This document shows positions 49,264 to 60,427 of a stretch of 64,000 nucleotides of DNA, one piece after another. This stretch comes from Canna indica (Eukaryota > Streptophyta > Magnoliopsida > Zingiberales > Cannaceae). Each line of letters begins with the position of its first letter. Within the stretch, counting starts at the first letter, position 1. The translations under genes were made by a program, and so were the position numbers. The stretch is taken from assembly GCA_034359265.1 (NCBI GenBank), contig CP136892.1, forward strand, positions 9,100,501 through 9,164,500. The letters are read 5' to 3'. The notes below the pieces were generated by a model. It was given only the letters and a program-made list of their open reading frames with translations. It made no database searches and was not told the origin of the DNA.

Positions 49264-49764
49264 TAGGGTCGACAACGGAGCAAATACGGTGCGAATATTG
49301 AATTATCCGTATTTGCTCAGCACCTCATATTCGTATCCGCACCGTATCTGCTACGAATGTGAATATAGATATTCATATTCGCACCGCATCCGTATCCGCA
49401 CCGTATTTAATAAAAATATATTAAAATTATATATTTAATTAAAAAATTAATAAATTACCAATTCATTGATCCAAAATAAATATAATATACTTCAAAATTC
49501 ATCTTGATATGAAATTATCATAGAGCTCTTATATATATTAATAATTTATATGAGCAAAATAGTAATTCAGAGATGCGAATAGGCGGTGCGGATACGGTGC
49601 GGATCCACAACCATATTCGTATTCACACAATATCCGCGCGGATATAAGTTTTCTAAATCCGTATTCGTATTCATATTCATATTCATTTTTACTTGTGGAT
49701 ATGAATTGAATACGATGCGAATGCGATTTTTAGTTAGCGAATACGAATAAAATTATCACCCCTG
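49264..49764. mobile_element. hAT-type MITE with perfect 8-bp target duplication
   Basis: The element starts TAGGGTCGACAACGGAGC and ends AAAATTATCACCCCTG. GCTGCACC flanks both sides exactly (49256-49263 and 49765-49772). The interior alternates CGTATCCGCACCG and GGTGCGGATACGG phrases in both orientations. At 501 bp it is non-coding. A decayed relative probably lies at 19200-19672. Confidence 0.88.
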
Positions 49765-49933
49765 GCTGCACCCATTCTTGACCGCACATGAGTTTTTTCA
49801 TTATTTTCTCAGAACAATACAACTATTCACCAAAATTGCTACAAATATTTTAGCATTGACAGTAAATTAATGACTCACAGGTAATAAAAGAAGATATATA
49901 CTCTTTTGGGGTTTTGATTCGGGCGGAAGTGGT

Positions 49934-50986
49934 TTACCCGGAGGTGACGGGATTCAAGGCCTTGGCGAGGCCATTGAAGGCGCTGTAGCCGCGGGAGGTG
50001 AAGCCCAAGCATCCGAGGAGGCCTTGGCGGTACGGCAAGAAGGTCCGCCGCCTCATCTCCTCCGCCTGCGCGCGGTTGGTGGTGTAGTGCCGCTCGTGAG
50101 CCGAAGGCGCAGCCGTCCCGCGCCTCCTCCCCCCCCCGTTCGTTGGCCTCCTCTTCGGCTTTGCTCTGTCTTGTTGCTCCGACGCCGCCTGAGGCGAATC
50201 TGCCGCGGACTGCGGCGAGCCTGGCGATTGTGGCAATGAGGGTTTTGGTTTCGTGGAGGGAGAGAAGGAGAGAGAGTGCCAGAACTTCTCCCTGTCCTTG
50301 CCGTTCCCCCGCTCGCTCCCTTCGCTTTTGCTCCGGTTGACTAGATCCTTGAGAAAGATCCATCGTTTGGAGTTCCTTCCACCTGAGGAGGATGCGGAGG
50401 AGGAGCGTGACGACGGAGACGATGACTCCGGCGGATTCGCCGCCTCCACTTCTTTCGGATTGGAGTCAATAACTTGGAGCTCTGCCGCCGCTTCTTGCTT
50501 CGCGGTCTCTTCTCCTTGCCACTGGAACCGAGGGCTTCGAAGGGGGGACATGGATCTAGTCCTCCGATGGATCGATCTGCTCCGAGTCCTCAGGCTCAGG
50601 TCCCGTCCCCTCTCGCTATCGTCGTCCTCCTCCTCCTCCAACCCTTCCTCGTCATCGAGATCCATCAGAGGTGCGAGGGTTTGCGGCCGACGCAAGTGGG
50701 AACACAGCCTCAAGGGGCGAATCTGGCCGTTAAGGAAAAGCTCGTCGGCGGAGGACATCGTCCCGTCGGGGGGGGCGCCGTCGAACTCGAAGGGTCCGGC
50801 GGCGGGAGTGTCATCTGCTGCTGTCCTGGCGGCGGCGGCGGAGGAAGAGGAAAAGGAATAGGGAGGGGAGGAGAGGACGTAGTGGACGGGGCTGGCGGGG
50901 CAGCTAAAGAAGTAGCCAGCGGCACGGCCGGGACTGGAATCGTCGCTGTTTAAGGCTTCGCCATTGCAAGGGTTCCCGAGCTCCAT
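49934..50986 (-). CDS. DUF1645 family protein, single exon
   Basis: A single uninterrupted frame of 350 residues. The N-terminus ([16 protein letters not shown]) is the usual short aromatic/SP motif of the family. [10 protein letters not shown] and [17 protein letters not shown] follow at about residues 66-93. An acidic run ([19 protein letters not shown]) lies near 108-126 and basic/serine-rich tracts follow. [17 protein letters not shown] and the C-terminal [20 protein letters not shown] complete the family pattern. DUF1645 proteins are plant-specific; rice SGL, linked to grain length and stress tolerance, is one. Nuclear or cytoplasmic action is inferred. The frame is very GC-rich and yields many shadow frames on both strands. 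No intron is needed. The gene looks intact. Confidence 0.92.
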   Translation of the reverse strand: MELGNPCNGEALNSDDSSPGRAAGYFFSCPASPVHYVLSSPPYSFSSSSAAAARTAADDTPAAGPFEFDGAPPDGTMSSADELFLNGQIRPLRLCSHLRRPQTLAPLMDLDDEEGLEEEEDDDSERGRDLSLRTRSRSIHRRTRSMSPLRSPRFQWQGEETAKQEAAAELQVIDSNPKEVEAANPPESSSPSSRSSSASSSGGRNSKRWIFLKDLVNRSKSEGSERGNGKDREKFWHSLSFSPSTKPKPSLPQSPGSPQSAADSPQAASEQQDRAKPKRRPTNGGGRRRGTAAPSAHERHYTTNRAQAEEMRRRTFLPYRQGLLGCLGFTSRGYSAFNGLAKALNPVTSG

Positions 50987-51020
50987 CTCTGAGCTTTGGG
51001 ATTCGCTCTTGTTGGTCGTC

Positions 51021-51030
51021 CTTTATATAG
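51021..51030 (-). promoter_or_regulatory. Candidate TATA box of the DUF1645 gene
   Basis: On the minus strand CTATATAAAG, a near-ideal TATA match, lies about 35-44 bp before the assigned start codon. If used, the transcript would have a leader of only about ten bases. Either the leader is very short, or a further upstream promoter is used, or translation starts at a later ATG (Met76 is the next in frame). Confidence 0.45.
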
Positions 51031-51086
51031 TGAGAGAGTGAGGGAGGGAATGGAGAAGAAGGCGGCGTCGTTGGTATAAATAACAA

Positions 51087-51745
51087 ACACGTCCACTAAA
51101 AGTAACTGACATTGAATACTTTGAAATGTTATTCCCCGCTTTTTTTTGGTTTTAACTTTTGTGGGCAATTTAGCAAATAGGCCCCCCAGTATTTATTATT
51201 TACTAAAAGGCTTGGCAATACCGACAATATAATTCATAATATATATATATATATATATTTATCATGACTTTATCATATATTTTCAACCGGACATTTTGAA
51301 TTATATTATTAATATTCAATCATAAACAAAAGGGTCGTGCGAGCTAACTTTAAACTTTTAAACCTAAGATTAGTTAATGGGTCTGGTTTGTCCCTAAATT
51401 ATATTTGATCCACAACCGTACAAATACAAGTACATGAGAGGAAGATGTGTAGCAAACATCATTTAGATCCTTGCTTTCCATATTCAATGTTCCTGCTTGA
51501 TTGTGAACAGCTCAAGTTCGGAGATGACAGTGATCAAAATTACCCTACAATGCCATGAGCCCTCACTATAGTTAATACATTGGGGCTCATCGATTATTTT
51601 TCAACCTATTTTTGTAGTCACTTGCAATCATTTGCACTCAATCAAACAAGGAACAAGCCTTATATGAGATTGCCCAGTAATAAATATTTTTCAAAGATCT
51701 ATTCTGTTATCTTTAGTTGATAAAATAAGTTTGCTCATCAGCTAA
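51087..51745. other. Intergenic spacer, no gene seen
   Basis: Contains an AT microsatellite at about 51239-51258. No coding frame or transposon end was recognised before the CACTA-like terminus at 51746. Confidence 0.45.
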
Positions 51746-51895
51746 CATTACTGAAATAACGAGCATCAGCAATGGCTCGATCCGTTGCTACGCTATTGCT
51801 GAAGACCATCAGCAACGCCCGCTCCTGTTGCAACGCAGTCGTTGCAGAAGATCGCGTATCTAATAACTTAACAACCGATCTGCAACGGTCGCTCA

Positions 51896-53360
51896 TGTTG
51901 GCTTTAGGTTTTCAACCTTGGCCTTAATCTCGATTTTGATGATAACAATCATGGAACTAATATTTCGTTGAAAAATCTTCCAGGTTCCATATCAATTAGC
52001 GTTCAATGTCCTCTATCGAAAAAATCGGAAGAAATTGGAAAATCGAAAGGACATTGATCGTCGCGCTCGGGTTCGTCGTGGAATTTCTCGAAGATCGACG
52101 TGTGCACCAAAGTTGTATTGCACGAGCTCAAAGATCACATGGAAATCTCTCCAAGTTGATGCTTATTGAAAGTCGGAACCCGAAAATGAAGCGCGCAAGA
52201 AAAATGGTTGAAAAAACAATTTCAGCCTAAGTTCGGTCGACCGGGCGATCGACCGAATAGGGGTAAAAAGTGGTAGTAGCTACTTCGGTCGACCGGGAGG
52301 TCGACCGACTAAGGCCAAAAATTGGCAGTAGCTTCGTCGGTCGACTGATCGGTCAACCGAATTGCGGATAGCTGCAGATGCAACTTGCGTCGGTCGACCG
52401 GATTGCGAGAACGCAGGTTTGCGTCTGGGCGATCGACCCGTCGGTCGACCACACAGAGACATCAGGGCAGCGGTCGCTTGAACAATCGATCGGTCGGTCG
52501 ATTGGCCAATCGACCGAGCGTCTGCAACTAATAATTTTCTATCCATTGAGCTATCGTTTCTTCGTGAGGGTATAAATATACCTCATCTAATTCATTTAAC
52601 CCTCTCCTCTCAATTGTTACATATTTAAATTGAGCATTCAAAGGAGATTTTTAAGCCTTCAAAAGATTAATTGCTTGCGCTTGGTTCTTCTGCCTACAAC
52701 TTCTTCAAGCGCACACTTTGCCTCAACTCGGGAATTGTTTTGAGCTCTACGACTCGGCGAGTTGAAGGTTCCAAGGCTTGGAAAAGAGCATTTATTCTTG
52801 ATTTTATTCTAAGCTCTTTTCATTTGTAATTTTAACTGTTATTTGAACATTGTTTTCTTTGGATTTGTGTCTGTGAAGACGTAGGATTGTTAGGTCTTGA
52901 AATTAAGTGGTTACCTTGGTGTGAAGGTGTAAAGCCACTTGTGTAAGCTTAGTTTTACTATGATTAGTTGAGTTGTCCCTTAGGGTTGAGGTGAAAGAGT
53001 GCTTTCGGTAAGAAGGCGGTGACTTCCGGGTGTGAAAGTGTCTTAGGTCGAGAGTGCGACTCTTTGAGTCAAAGTCCTCATTGTAAGGGAAACAGGAATT
53101 AATATAGTAAACCTAGTTTGGAAATCCTAAGCAGGGTGCTTAGGTAGTGGAGTAGGCATTGGGGCCGAACCACTATAAATCACTGTGTTTGCATTGATTA
53201 ATTGATTGTATTAATTGCTTTATTATTTATCGCTTCCGCATCTAATCATCGAATTATAAATTGCCTAATTAGTTTAAGAAAATGATTAAAATCAATTTAG
53301 GCAAATTGATTTAGTAAACACACTATTTACCCCCCCTCTAGTATTGTCATTTCTCCAATA
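51896..53360 (+). repeat. 5' LTR of the gag-only retrotransposon
   Basis: It starts TGTTGGCTTTAGG and ends TCATTTCTCCAATA, directly before the primer-binding site; the other copy ends in ACA rather than ATA. Length is 1465 bp. A cluster of GGTCGACCG palindromes lies at 52230-52530. A likely promoter, TATAAATATACC, lies at about 52570-52581, just after that cluster. The 52006-52230 frame belongs to the LTR and is not a gene. Confidence 0.9.
52225..52530. repeat. Cluster of TCGGTCGACCGA-like palindromes in the 5' LTR
   Basis: At least ten occurrences of GGTCGACCG, CGATCGACC or close variants, spaced roughly 15-40 bp apart, with AAATTGGCAGTAGCT-like spacers. The arrangement differs in detail from the solo LTR at 9085-9300 but occupies the corresponding part of the LTR, just before the TATA-like box. 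Confidence 0.85.
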
Positions 53361-53362
53361 TT

Positions 53363-53374
53363 TGGTATCAGAGC
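53363..53374 (+). other. Primer-binding site for initiator methionine tRNA
   Basis: TGGTATCAGAGC follows the 5' LTR by two bases. This is the standard complement of the 3' end of plant initiator methionine tRNA used to prime reverse transcription. Confidence 0.95.
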
Positions 53375-53428
53375 GGATCGTAAATTGAGATTTCACCATC
53401 TCCTCTACATCATCTCTCGATCCGAAAA

Positions 53429-54772
53429 ATGGCACTAGAGTGTGTAGCGTCTTCACCTCCTAGGTTTGATGATTCGAACTTTGGTCTTTGGAAATATATG
53501 ATGTACACTTATTTAAAGACTAAAGGTTTTGGTGTCTTTAACATGTTATATTGGGAATTCATTGAACCTAAGGTTGATATGCATGCTTGGAGTGAATCAG
53601 ATAAGAAAATGTTTAAGTATAATGGAGATGTCATGAATTGTATACTTTGCACATTACCAAATGACATCCTAGATAAAGTCATGCATTGCTCTTCGGCTTA
53701 TGATTTGTAGGCTAGTTTGAATGTTTTATACGATTATGCTAAAAGCGAAGAAATTGGTACATTTAATGAAGGTAGTGATGACAACGATCATTCACCTACC
53801 CCTAATCTTGATTTTGATGCCTATAGCTCTTCTAATCAAAGAAGTAGCTCAAAGAGCCGAAAAAGAAAAGGAATTTATTATGCTTGCAAAGAAAAGGGGC
53901 ATATGAAGAAAAATTGTCCAAGCATGAAGAACAAAGCAAGGAGGAGGTCAAGTGCTTCCACCTCCATCTCTCACTCATTTGAAGCACCCTCTAGCAATGA
54001 CTATGAAGCTACTTCAAAAGTTATCTCATGAGTACCAATGATGAGGTACACTCTTTCCTTTCTAGTCATAATAATGATAACGTTAGTACCAGCTCTTCTA
54101 GTTCATTCAATATATATACCATATGAAGAACTAGTTGATGAATGTCAAAAGATGTATGTCTTGCTTGTTAGAAAAGATAAGGAAAATAAAATGTTGAAAA
54201 AGGAAAATGTGATGCTTAATTCTTATTTGCATGAATCCAAACTAGAAAATGAAAAATTAAAATTTAGGTCATTTGATTCATGCCATGATAATGTAGAATT
54301 TGAGCTTAATGACTTGAAGCTTAAAAATAACAATTTAGAAAATGAGAATTGCATGTTAAAATTTCAATTACATGCATTACATAAATCCATAAATGAATTA
54401 AAAGGTGAGATTACTTTCTTGAATAAGAAAGTTAATGAATTAAAAAATGCTTCATCTCCTAAGAACACTAGAATAAAAAATGCCTATGTAAAGAATGTCA
54501 ATGTTCGTCATCATTCTCATGTTAGGCATTCCACATTTAAACCTCATGTTCAAAAGAAGAATGTTTCACTTAAAAATGCTCATGTCCATCATCCTTCTTA
54601 TATCAAGCATTCTAACATTAAATCTCATGTCCATGTTAAAAATGAAAAGAAAAAGTTTCATGAACATTGTTTTTGTTGTGGTACATATGGCCATGCAATC
54701 TATGATTGTGCATTTAAGAAGAATCCAAGTGTTGCTAAGATACTTTGGATACCTAGGCCAACTAACCCCTAA
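53429..54772 (+). pseudogene. Decayed gag-like gene with two in-frame stops and an internal deletion
   Basis: A single frame spans the segment, broken by TAG at 53708-53710 and TGA at 54029-54031. The start MALECVASSPPRFDDSNFGL then WKYMMYTYLK is the N-terminus of UBN2/copia-type gag proteins. After AYDL the region normally linking this to the zinc knuckle is much shortened. A first knuckle (YYACKEKGHMKKNCP) lacks its first cysteine. A coiled-coil-like stretch follows (KDKENKMLKKENVMLNSYLH). A second, intact CX2CX4HX4C knuckle is HCFCCGTYGHAIYDC near the end. Such proteins package RNA into virus-like particles. This copy cannot make a full protein. No polymerase frame follows. Confidence 0.85.
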
Positions 54773-57700
54773 GGACCCAAAGCCATTTGGGTACCAAAGA
54801 TTTCTTGCTCTCTTGTAGGGGGAGCTACCACACAAGGGTAAAGAGAAGTGAAGAGTTGAAGTTGACCATGAACTTAAATGAAGTATCATTCTTTGGTTGC
54901 AACTTCAATCCATCATGATGCCATAGGTATGAAAAATTGGCATCTAAGGTATACTTTGTATCATCTCCTTGCTTTGGTTTGTTTTATTTAAGTTAGAGTT
55001 ATGATACATGTTTAATTTGAGTTATTTTTTCCGCTCTTAATAAGAGTCTTTTGAAAAATATTTTTGATTTTTGATTTCCCGGTCTCCTTGGAGACCTAAG
55101 TGGCCTGTAATGGGCCTAAGTGACCTTGCAGTTTTAAATCGTAGGCTCATTGTGGCCTTTCGGTTTTCAACCAATAGGAAGGGTTGGAGATCATGTTTTC
55201 ATTAATATTATATTTGTGATCTCCTAAAATTCATTTTGGTATCACTTGATTTTATTTAAAACGGATTTCAAACCATTTAGCAAAGTGATCTTTGATAATG
55301 ATACTTGATCTGTCTCTTTGCTTTTTGGGTAAGTTAGCTTGCTAAGTAACTATGTTTTCTCTAAAACATTAGTGTAGCTTACTTACAAGTTGTAAGTATT
55401 TTAGGAAGGCAAATAACTAGGAAGAAAAAGATTAGTTTGACAAATTATCACGAATAAGGTATAACTTTGATAAATTCAAAATCTTAGTATTATACCTCAA
55501 TGCTTAAGATTAAGTTATGTCTCTATACTCATTATTAGAATTGCATGCTAAAATCTTTGAATTCTCATGAGTAGGTTAAATTTTAGTACTTAGGCAAATT
55601 TCTTTGAATGAAACTTGCTCTAGGTTGATATTCATTGTTAGAGACCTTATCCTTAAGTCCAAACTAGTTAAACATATTTAGAGATCTTATTCCTCAAATA
55701 TTTCATATCTTAAGATCTCTTTGATTCATTTTGATATCATGCAAATTTATTTAAAAATGAATCTCTACTATCTAGCATAGGTTAAGGTTTTAATTGAAAC
55801 TTTGCATTAAACCTTTGCTATTTAGTATGTTAGCTTGCTAGTTGGTATATAATCTCATTTTGATACTAATGAAGCCTACTTGCAAGTTAAGAAAGTGGTA
55901 AACATTGGAAAGCTATGCTATCACGAAGAAAAATGAAAAGTAAATGACAAGTTTGACAAAATTTCTAAAGACTAAGGTATGAATTTAATTTTGCAAAAAT
56001 CTTAGTATAATAATTGAATATCCATGTTTAATGATGTCTCTATACTCATGATTGATTTTGCATGATAAATGTTTAAATTTTCATGAGTAGAATTTTTTTG
56101 ATAACTTATGCAATTTCAAGATATCTTGATTGAATGAAATTTGCTCTAGGTTGAAATTCTTATTAGAGACCTCATTTTGATTAATCACCCAACAAACATG
56201 TTTAGATACACATATCACATGATTCTAGATGTACAAACTTGAAAATTCAAGTCTAGATGAATAAAGTGATAACTAATTCATTTTAGAGGACTTAAACTTG
56301 GAAAAGTTTGACCCAAGTCAACAAATTGACTTGGACACTTCATTTTTAAGTCCAAACTTCATAAACATATTTAGGAATAGGTATGACATGTTTCCATGGA
56401 TTTAGAATGAAAAATTCATATGAATATGGATAAAATGATATAGAGGTGGTTTCATGAAAACCTCTTTTGAACCAAGTTGACCCAAGTCAACAAGTTGACT
56501 TAAAGTTTTCATTTTCAATCCATATTTGAGGAAATTTGTTTAGATTTACTCATGTTAGGTATCCATATGTTTAAGGTTGAAAAATCATGAGTAAATGATA
56601 AGATTGAAACTTAGCAAGTTTCATGATAACTAGCTTAGTTTTGAATGAAATCATGCTAGGTTGATATCTTGACTTTAGGATATAATTTTCATTTCAAGCT
56701 TGACATACACTCTTTACATGACCATTATGTGGTGTCATAAAAGTTTGAATGAAAACTGAGCACTCTTTGAAAATAACTAAAAATTACGGAATTACCATAT
56801 TCTCCAACATTTGGTATCAGCATTTTCAGTTATTTCTAGAAAAATATAGGAAAATTCTTTTTAGATGATTCTTAAAACTGCACTTTCACTGAAAAATCTA
56901 GTTTGTTGTGTAAAAATTTCAAAAAATTTATTAAGAATTTGATTTATAATGGAATTTTAAAGTTGGATTTCAAAAATACAAAGTATCATCCTCTTGAAAT
57001 ATCAATCTTTTCCGATACTTTATTTTCTCATCAAAAACTTCAAATGAAAACTCGATCATGTATACCATTTTGATTCATTGTCTAAAATCATTCACACCAT
57101 TGCTTGAGTAAAATCATTCATATGAATGATTTTGATAATTTGAATGATAACTAGAAATATTCATTTTTCATTGAAAATAATATAGGATGAAAAATAAATT
57201 TAGAAAATTCATTTTGAGTTCAAACTTGATACATGCATTTCAAATAACCATTCAATAATTGGTATCAAAAATTTTCATCCAACAATTGATATTTCAAAAC
57301 TTGAAGTATAGTTTGACCTAAGTCAACAACATAATTCAGAAATTTTATTTTAAGCCCAAACTTGATTCATAGACTTACATTCTCTCATGTTTGATGTCTA
57401 GATGCCTAAGTTTGAGAAAACATGAGTAGATAGCAAAACTTGATACTTAGCATTTTCATATTTTCATGCTTAATTCAAATGAAATCATGCTAAGTTCATA
57501 CATCTTGAGTGCATACATGATTTAGTTTTGAATTCTATCTATCACTCTTTTCTATCATGTATGATTTTTGTTTGATATCAAATATTTGTTTTTTTTTCAT
57601 TCATTTGGTTGAGATTGTCATATTTCATGAAAAATCTTTAGAGTCTCAACTTCATGAAAAAATATTTATTTTTCATCCCTTTGACTAGATTAACCTTACT

Positions 57701-57912
57701 TGCCCTTTTTGATTGATGTCAAAGGGGGGAGAAATTTATAAGTAAATGGGGAGAAAATTATAGGTAAAGGGGAGGAAAATATAGAAAATTCATGCATATA
57801 GATAGGGGTAGTTTATTTTCATAGATATGCATGTTGATAGAGGGAGAAATCCCTTAGTTGATTTCCTCTATGCTTTAATATATATATTTTCTTAAGGATG
57901 TTTGTCATCATC
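54773..57912. other. Non-coding internal region of the retrotransposon
   Basis: AT-rich sequence without any polymerase domain. Diverged repeats of about 470-490 bp are visible: the passage around 55440-55700 (AAAATCTTAGTATTATACC, ATGTCTCTATACTCAT, TTCTCATGAGTAGG) recurs around 55975-56180 with the same order. GTTGACCCAAGTCAACAAGTTG-type phrases (first 20 bases only intended) recur near 56320 and 56470. Its function, if any, may be packaging or simply length. Confidence 0.6.
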
Positions 57913-57926
57913 AAAAAGGGGGAGAT
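57913..57926 (+). other. Polypurine tract
   Basis: AAAAAGGGGGAGAT lies immediately before the TGTTGG start of the 3' LTR. It is the expected primer site for plus-strand DNA synthesis. Confidence 0.92.
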
Positions 57927-57974
57927 TGTTGGCTTTTGGTTTTCAACCTTGGCCTTAATCTCGGTTTTGATGAT

Positions 57975-59380
57975 TGTGGGCGAAATGGCGACACTAGAGG
58001 GGGGGTGAATAGTGTGTTTACTATGTTATTCGCATAATTTCAATTTTAAACGATTACTTAGATCGATTATGCAATTTGCAATTCGATGATTGATTGCGGA
58101 AGCGATAAATAATTAATCAATTAAGAACGAATAATCAATTAATGCAAACACAGAGATTTTATAGTGGTTCGGCCCCAATGCCTACTCCACTACCTAAGCA
58201 CTCCGCTTAGGATTTCCAAACTAGTTTTAATAGATTAATTTGAGTTTCCCTTACAACGAGGACTTTTCCCCGGAAAGACTCTGCTCTCCAACCGAAGGCA
58301 CTTCCGCACCCGGAAGTATCATACCTTCCTACCGAGAGCTCTTTCCCACCTCAACCTAAGGGACAACTAAACTAATCCTAGTAAACACTATGTTTAATTA
58401 CACGAGTGACTTTACTCCTTTTTCACCAAGGATACCACTTCACCCGACAAGACCAAACACCTAGTCTTACAAACTCAAATCCAAATAAAAGCAATTCAAA
58501 TAAAGATATAAAATACAATCAAAAGAGCTACAATATAAAACAAGATTAAAAGCTCTTTTTAATCCTTCAAAAACCTCCAACTCGCCAATTGGTAGAGCTT
58601 GAGTTGAAGCCCGAGTTGAGGAGCAGGCGACGCTTGATGAAGAACTGAACAGAGGAACAGAGCGCGCTGCGATTACTCCTTGGAAGACTTTGATCTCTCT
58701 TTTGGATGCTCAATAATTTCTGTAAACGTCAGAGAGAGAGATTAAAAGATGTGTATGAGGTGTATTATACCCACAGCTGAAACAGGGCGTCAACGGGATT
58801 ATTTTCAACCGTTACAGACGCCCGGTCGATGGTCTGATCGAATCGTCGGTCGACCGGTCATTCGACCGCTATAATTTTCTCTCTGGTCGGTCGACCGACG
58901 GGTCGACCGTCAGACGCAAATTGTGTGATCCACGATCTTCGGTCGATCGACGCGATCTGCGTCTTCGGCTATTCGCAGGTCGGTCGACCGACAGACGCAA
59001 GAAGCTTGCAATTTCTCTTTCGGTCGACCGACGCAAGCTGCGTCTGCAGCTAGCCTCAGTCCGGTCGATCGATCGCTAGGGCTACTGCCCATTTCTTACC
59101 CTATTCGGTCGACCGCTCGATCGACCGAATTTAGGCTGAGATTATTTTCTTCAGCCTTTTTCTTCCGCGCTTCATTTCCGGGTTTCGGCTTTCAACGAGC
59201 ATCATGACAGAGAGTTTTCCATGTGATCTTTGAGCTCGTCCGATGCGACTTTGGTGCAACCGTCGATCTTCGAGAAGTTTTGCGATGAACCTGAGCGCGA
59301 CGATCAATGTCCTTCCAATTTTGCATTTTCTCCGATTTATCTGATCGAGGACATCGAACGTTAGTTGATATGGAACCTGA
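57975..59380 (-). mobile_element. Inverted, right-truncated LTR of the same family inside the 3' LTR
   Basis: It contains the family landmarks in reverse: TAGTGGTTCGGCCCCAATGC, GAGAGCTCTTTCCCACCTCA and a TCGACCG palindrome cluster at 58815-59135. Its left edge is exactly an LTR terminus, as expected of a nested solo LTR. Its right edge stops inside the LTR at GATATGGAACCTG and joins the host LTR across a two-base AA overlap. This suggests a deletion after insertion. Confidence 0.82.
58815..59135. repeat. TCGACCG palindrome cluster in the inverted LTR
   Basis: About ten copies of GGTCGACCG, GGTCGATCGAC or close variants, separated by spacers with GACGCAAGCTGCGTC-like inverted phrases. This is the third independent copy of the palindrome cluster in this LTR family. 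The minus-strand frame at 58910-59092 is a by-product. Confidence 0.85.
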
Positions 59381-60048
59381 AACTTCTTCAAGCGCACACT
59401 CTGCCTCAACTCGGTAATTGATTCGAGCTCTACGACTCGGCGAGTTGAAGGTTCCAAGGCTTGGAAAAGAGCATTTATTCTTGATTTTATTCTAAGCTCT
59501 TTTCATTTGTAATTTTAACTATTATTTGAACATTGTTTTCTTTGGATTTGTGTCTATGAAGACCTAGGATTGTTAGGTCTTGAAATTAAGTGGTTACCTT
59601 GGTGTGAAGGTGTAAAGCCACTTGTGTAAGCTTAGTTTTACTAAGATTAGTTGAGTTGTCCCTTAGGGTTGAGGTGGAAGAGTGCTCTCGGTAAGAAAGC
59701 GGTGACTTCCGGGTGTGGAAGTGCCTTAGGTCGAGAGTGCGACTCTTCGAGTCAAAGTCCTCATTGTAAGGAAAACAAGAATTAATCTAGTAAACCTAAT
59801 TTGGAAATCCTAAGCGGAGTGCTTAGGTAGTAGAGTAGGCATTGGGGCCGAACCACTATAAATCACTATATTTGCATTGATTAATTGATTGTATTAATTG
59901 CTTTATTATTTATCGCTTCCGCATCTAATCATCGAATTACAAATTGCCTAATTAGTTTAAGAAAATGATTAAAATTGATTTAGGCAAATTGATTTAGTAA
60001 ACACACTATTCACTCCCCCTCTAGTGTTGTCATTTCTCCAACAGCTCA

Positions 60049-60427
60049 CGCCGTTGTTAATGATATTATCAACAACAGTTCCGCAGTGGGTTATACCTGT
60101 TGTTGATACATCATCAACTACGATTCACCAATGAGGCGCGGCTGTTGATACTACTTTTATCACCAACGGTTCCACAACGGCGCGTGGACTATCGCGGATA
60201 TTGCCATCAGCAACGGCTGTCGCGCCGTTGCAAAGCCTTTGCTGAAAGACTGTTGATAAGCCGTTGGTGTTGTTCATCAACAACGACTTTAAGTTTGCGG
60301 CCCAGGTATTACGATACACTTTCAACAACGGCTTTCATTATCGTCTATATTTACAAAATAAACACATTAATTAGTACACAGAGTGACAAATAAAATATAT
60401 AATTCAAAATAAGGTATAATACTTACC
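60049..60427. other. Remainder of the older CACTA element, subterminal and internal
   Basis: Contains repeated CAACGGCTT, CCGTTGTTGAT and ATCAACAACGG motifs in both orientations (60049-60330), followed by AT-rich sequence up to the splice donor at 60427. No further gene was seen. Confidence 0.55.

Larger units (their letters stand above)
51896..60043 (+). mobile_element. Gag-only LTR retrotransposon (LARD/TR-GAG type), GCTCA target duplication
   Basis: The element has a 5' LTR (51896-53360), a primer-binding site complementary to initiator methionine tRNA, a decayed gag-like frame, a polypurine tract (57913-57926) and a 3' LTR (57927-60043). GCTCA flanks it exactly (51891-51895 and 60044-60048). 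No reverse transcriptase, integrase or protease frame exists in the 4.6-kb internal region. It must therefore have relied on enzymes of another element. Forward LTR portions agree closely: 59381-60043 and 52698-53360 are both 663 bp, with few substitutions. The 3' LTR is rearranged, as described in its own entry. Confidence 0.92.
57927..60043 (+). repeat. Mosaic 3' LTR: forward, inverted, forward
   Basis: Positions 57927-57974 match LTR bases 1-48 in forward orientation. Positions 57975-59380 are an LTR copy in reverse: it starts TGTGGGCGAAATGGCGACAC, the complement of the LTR end, and stops about 85 bp before the complement of the LTR start. Positions 59381-60043 match LTR bases 803-1465 in forward orientation, down to the end TTTCTCCAACA. 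LTR bases 49-802 of the host copy are missing. The inverted part is more diverged than the forward parts. Confidence 0.9.
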
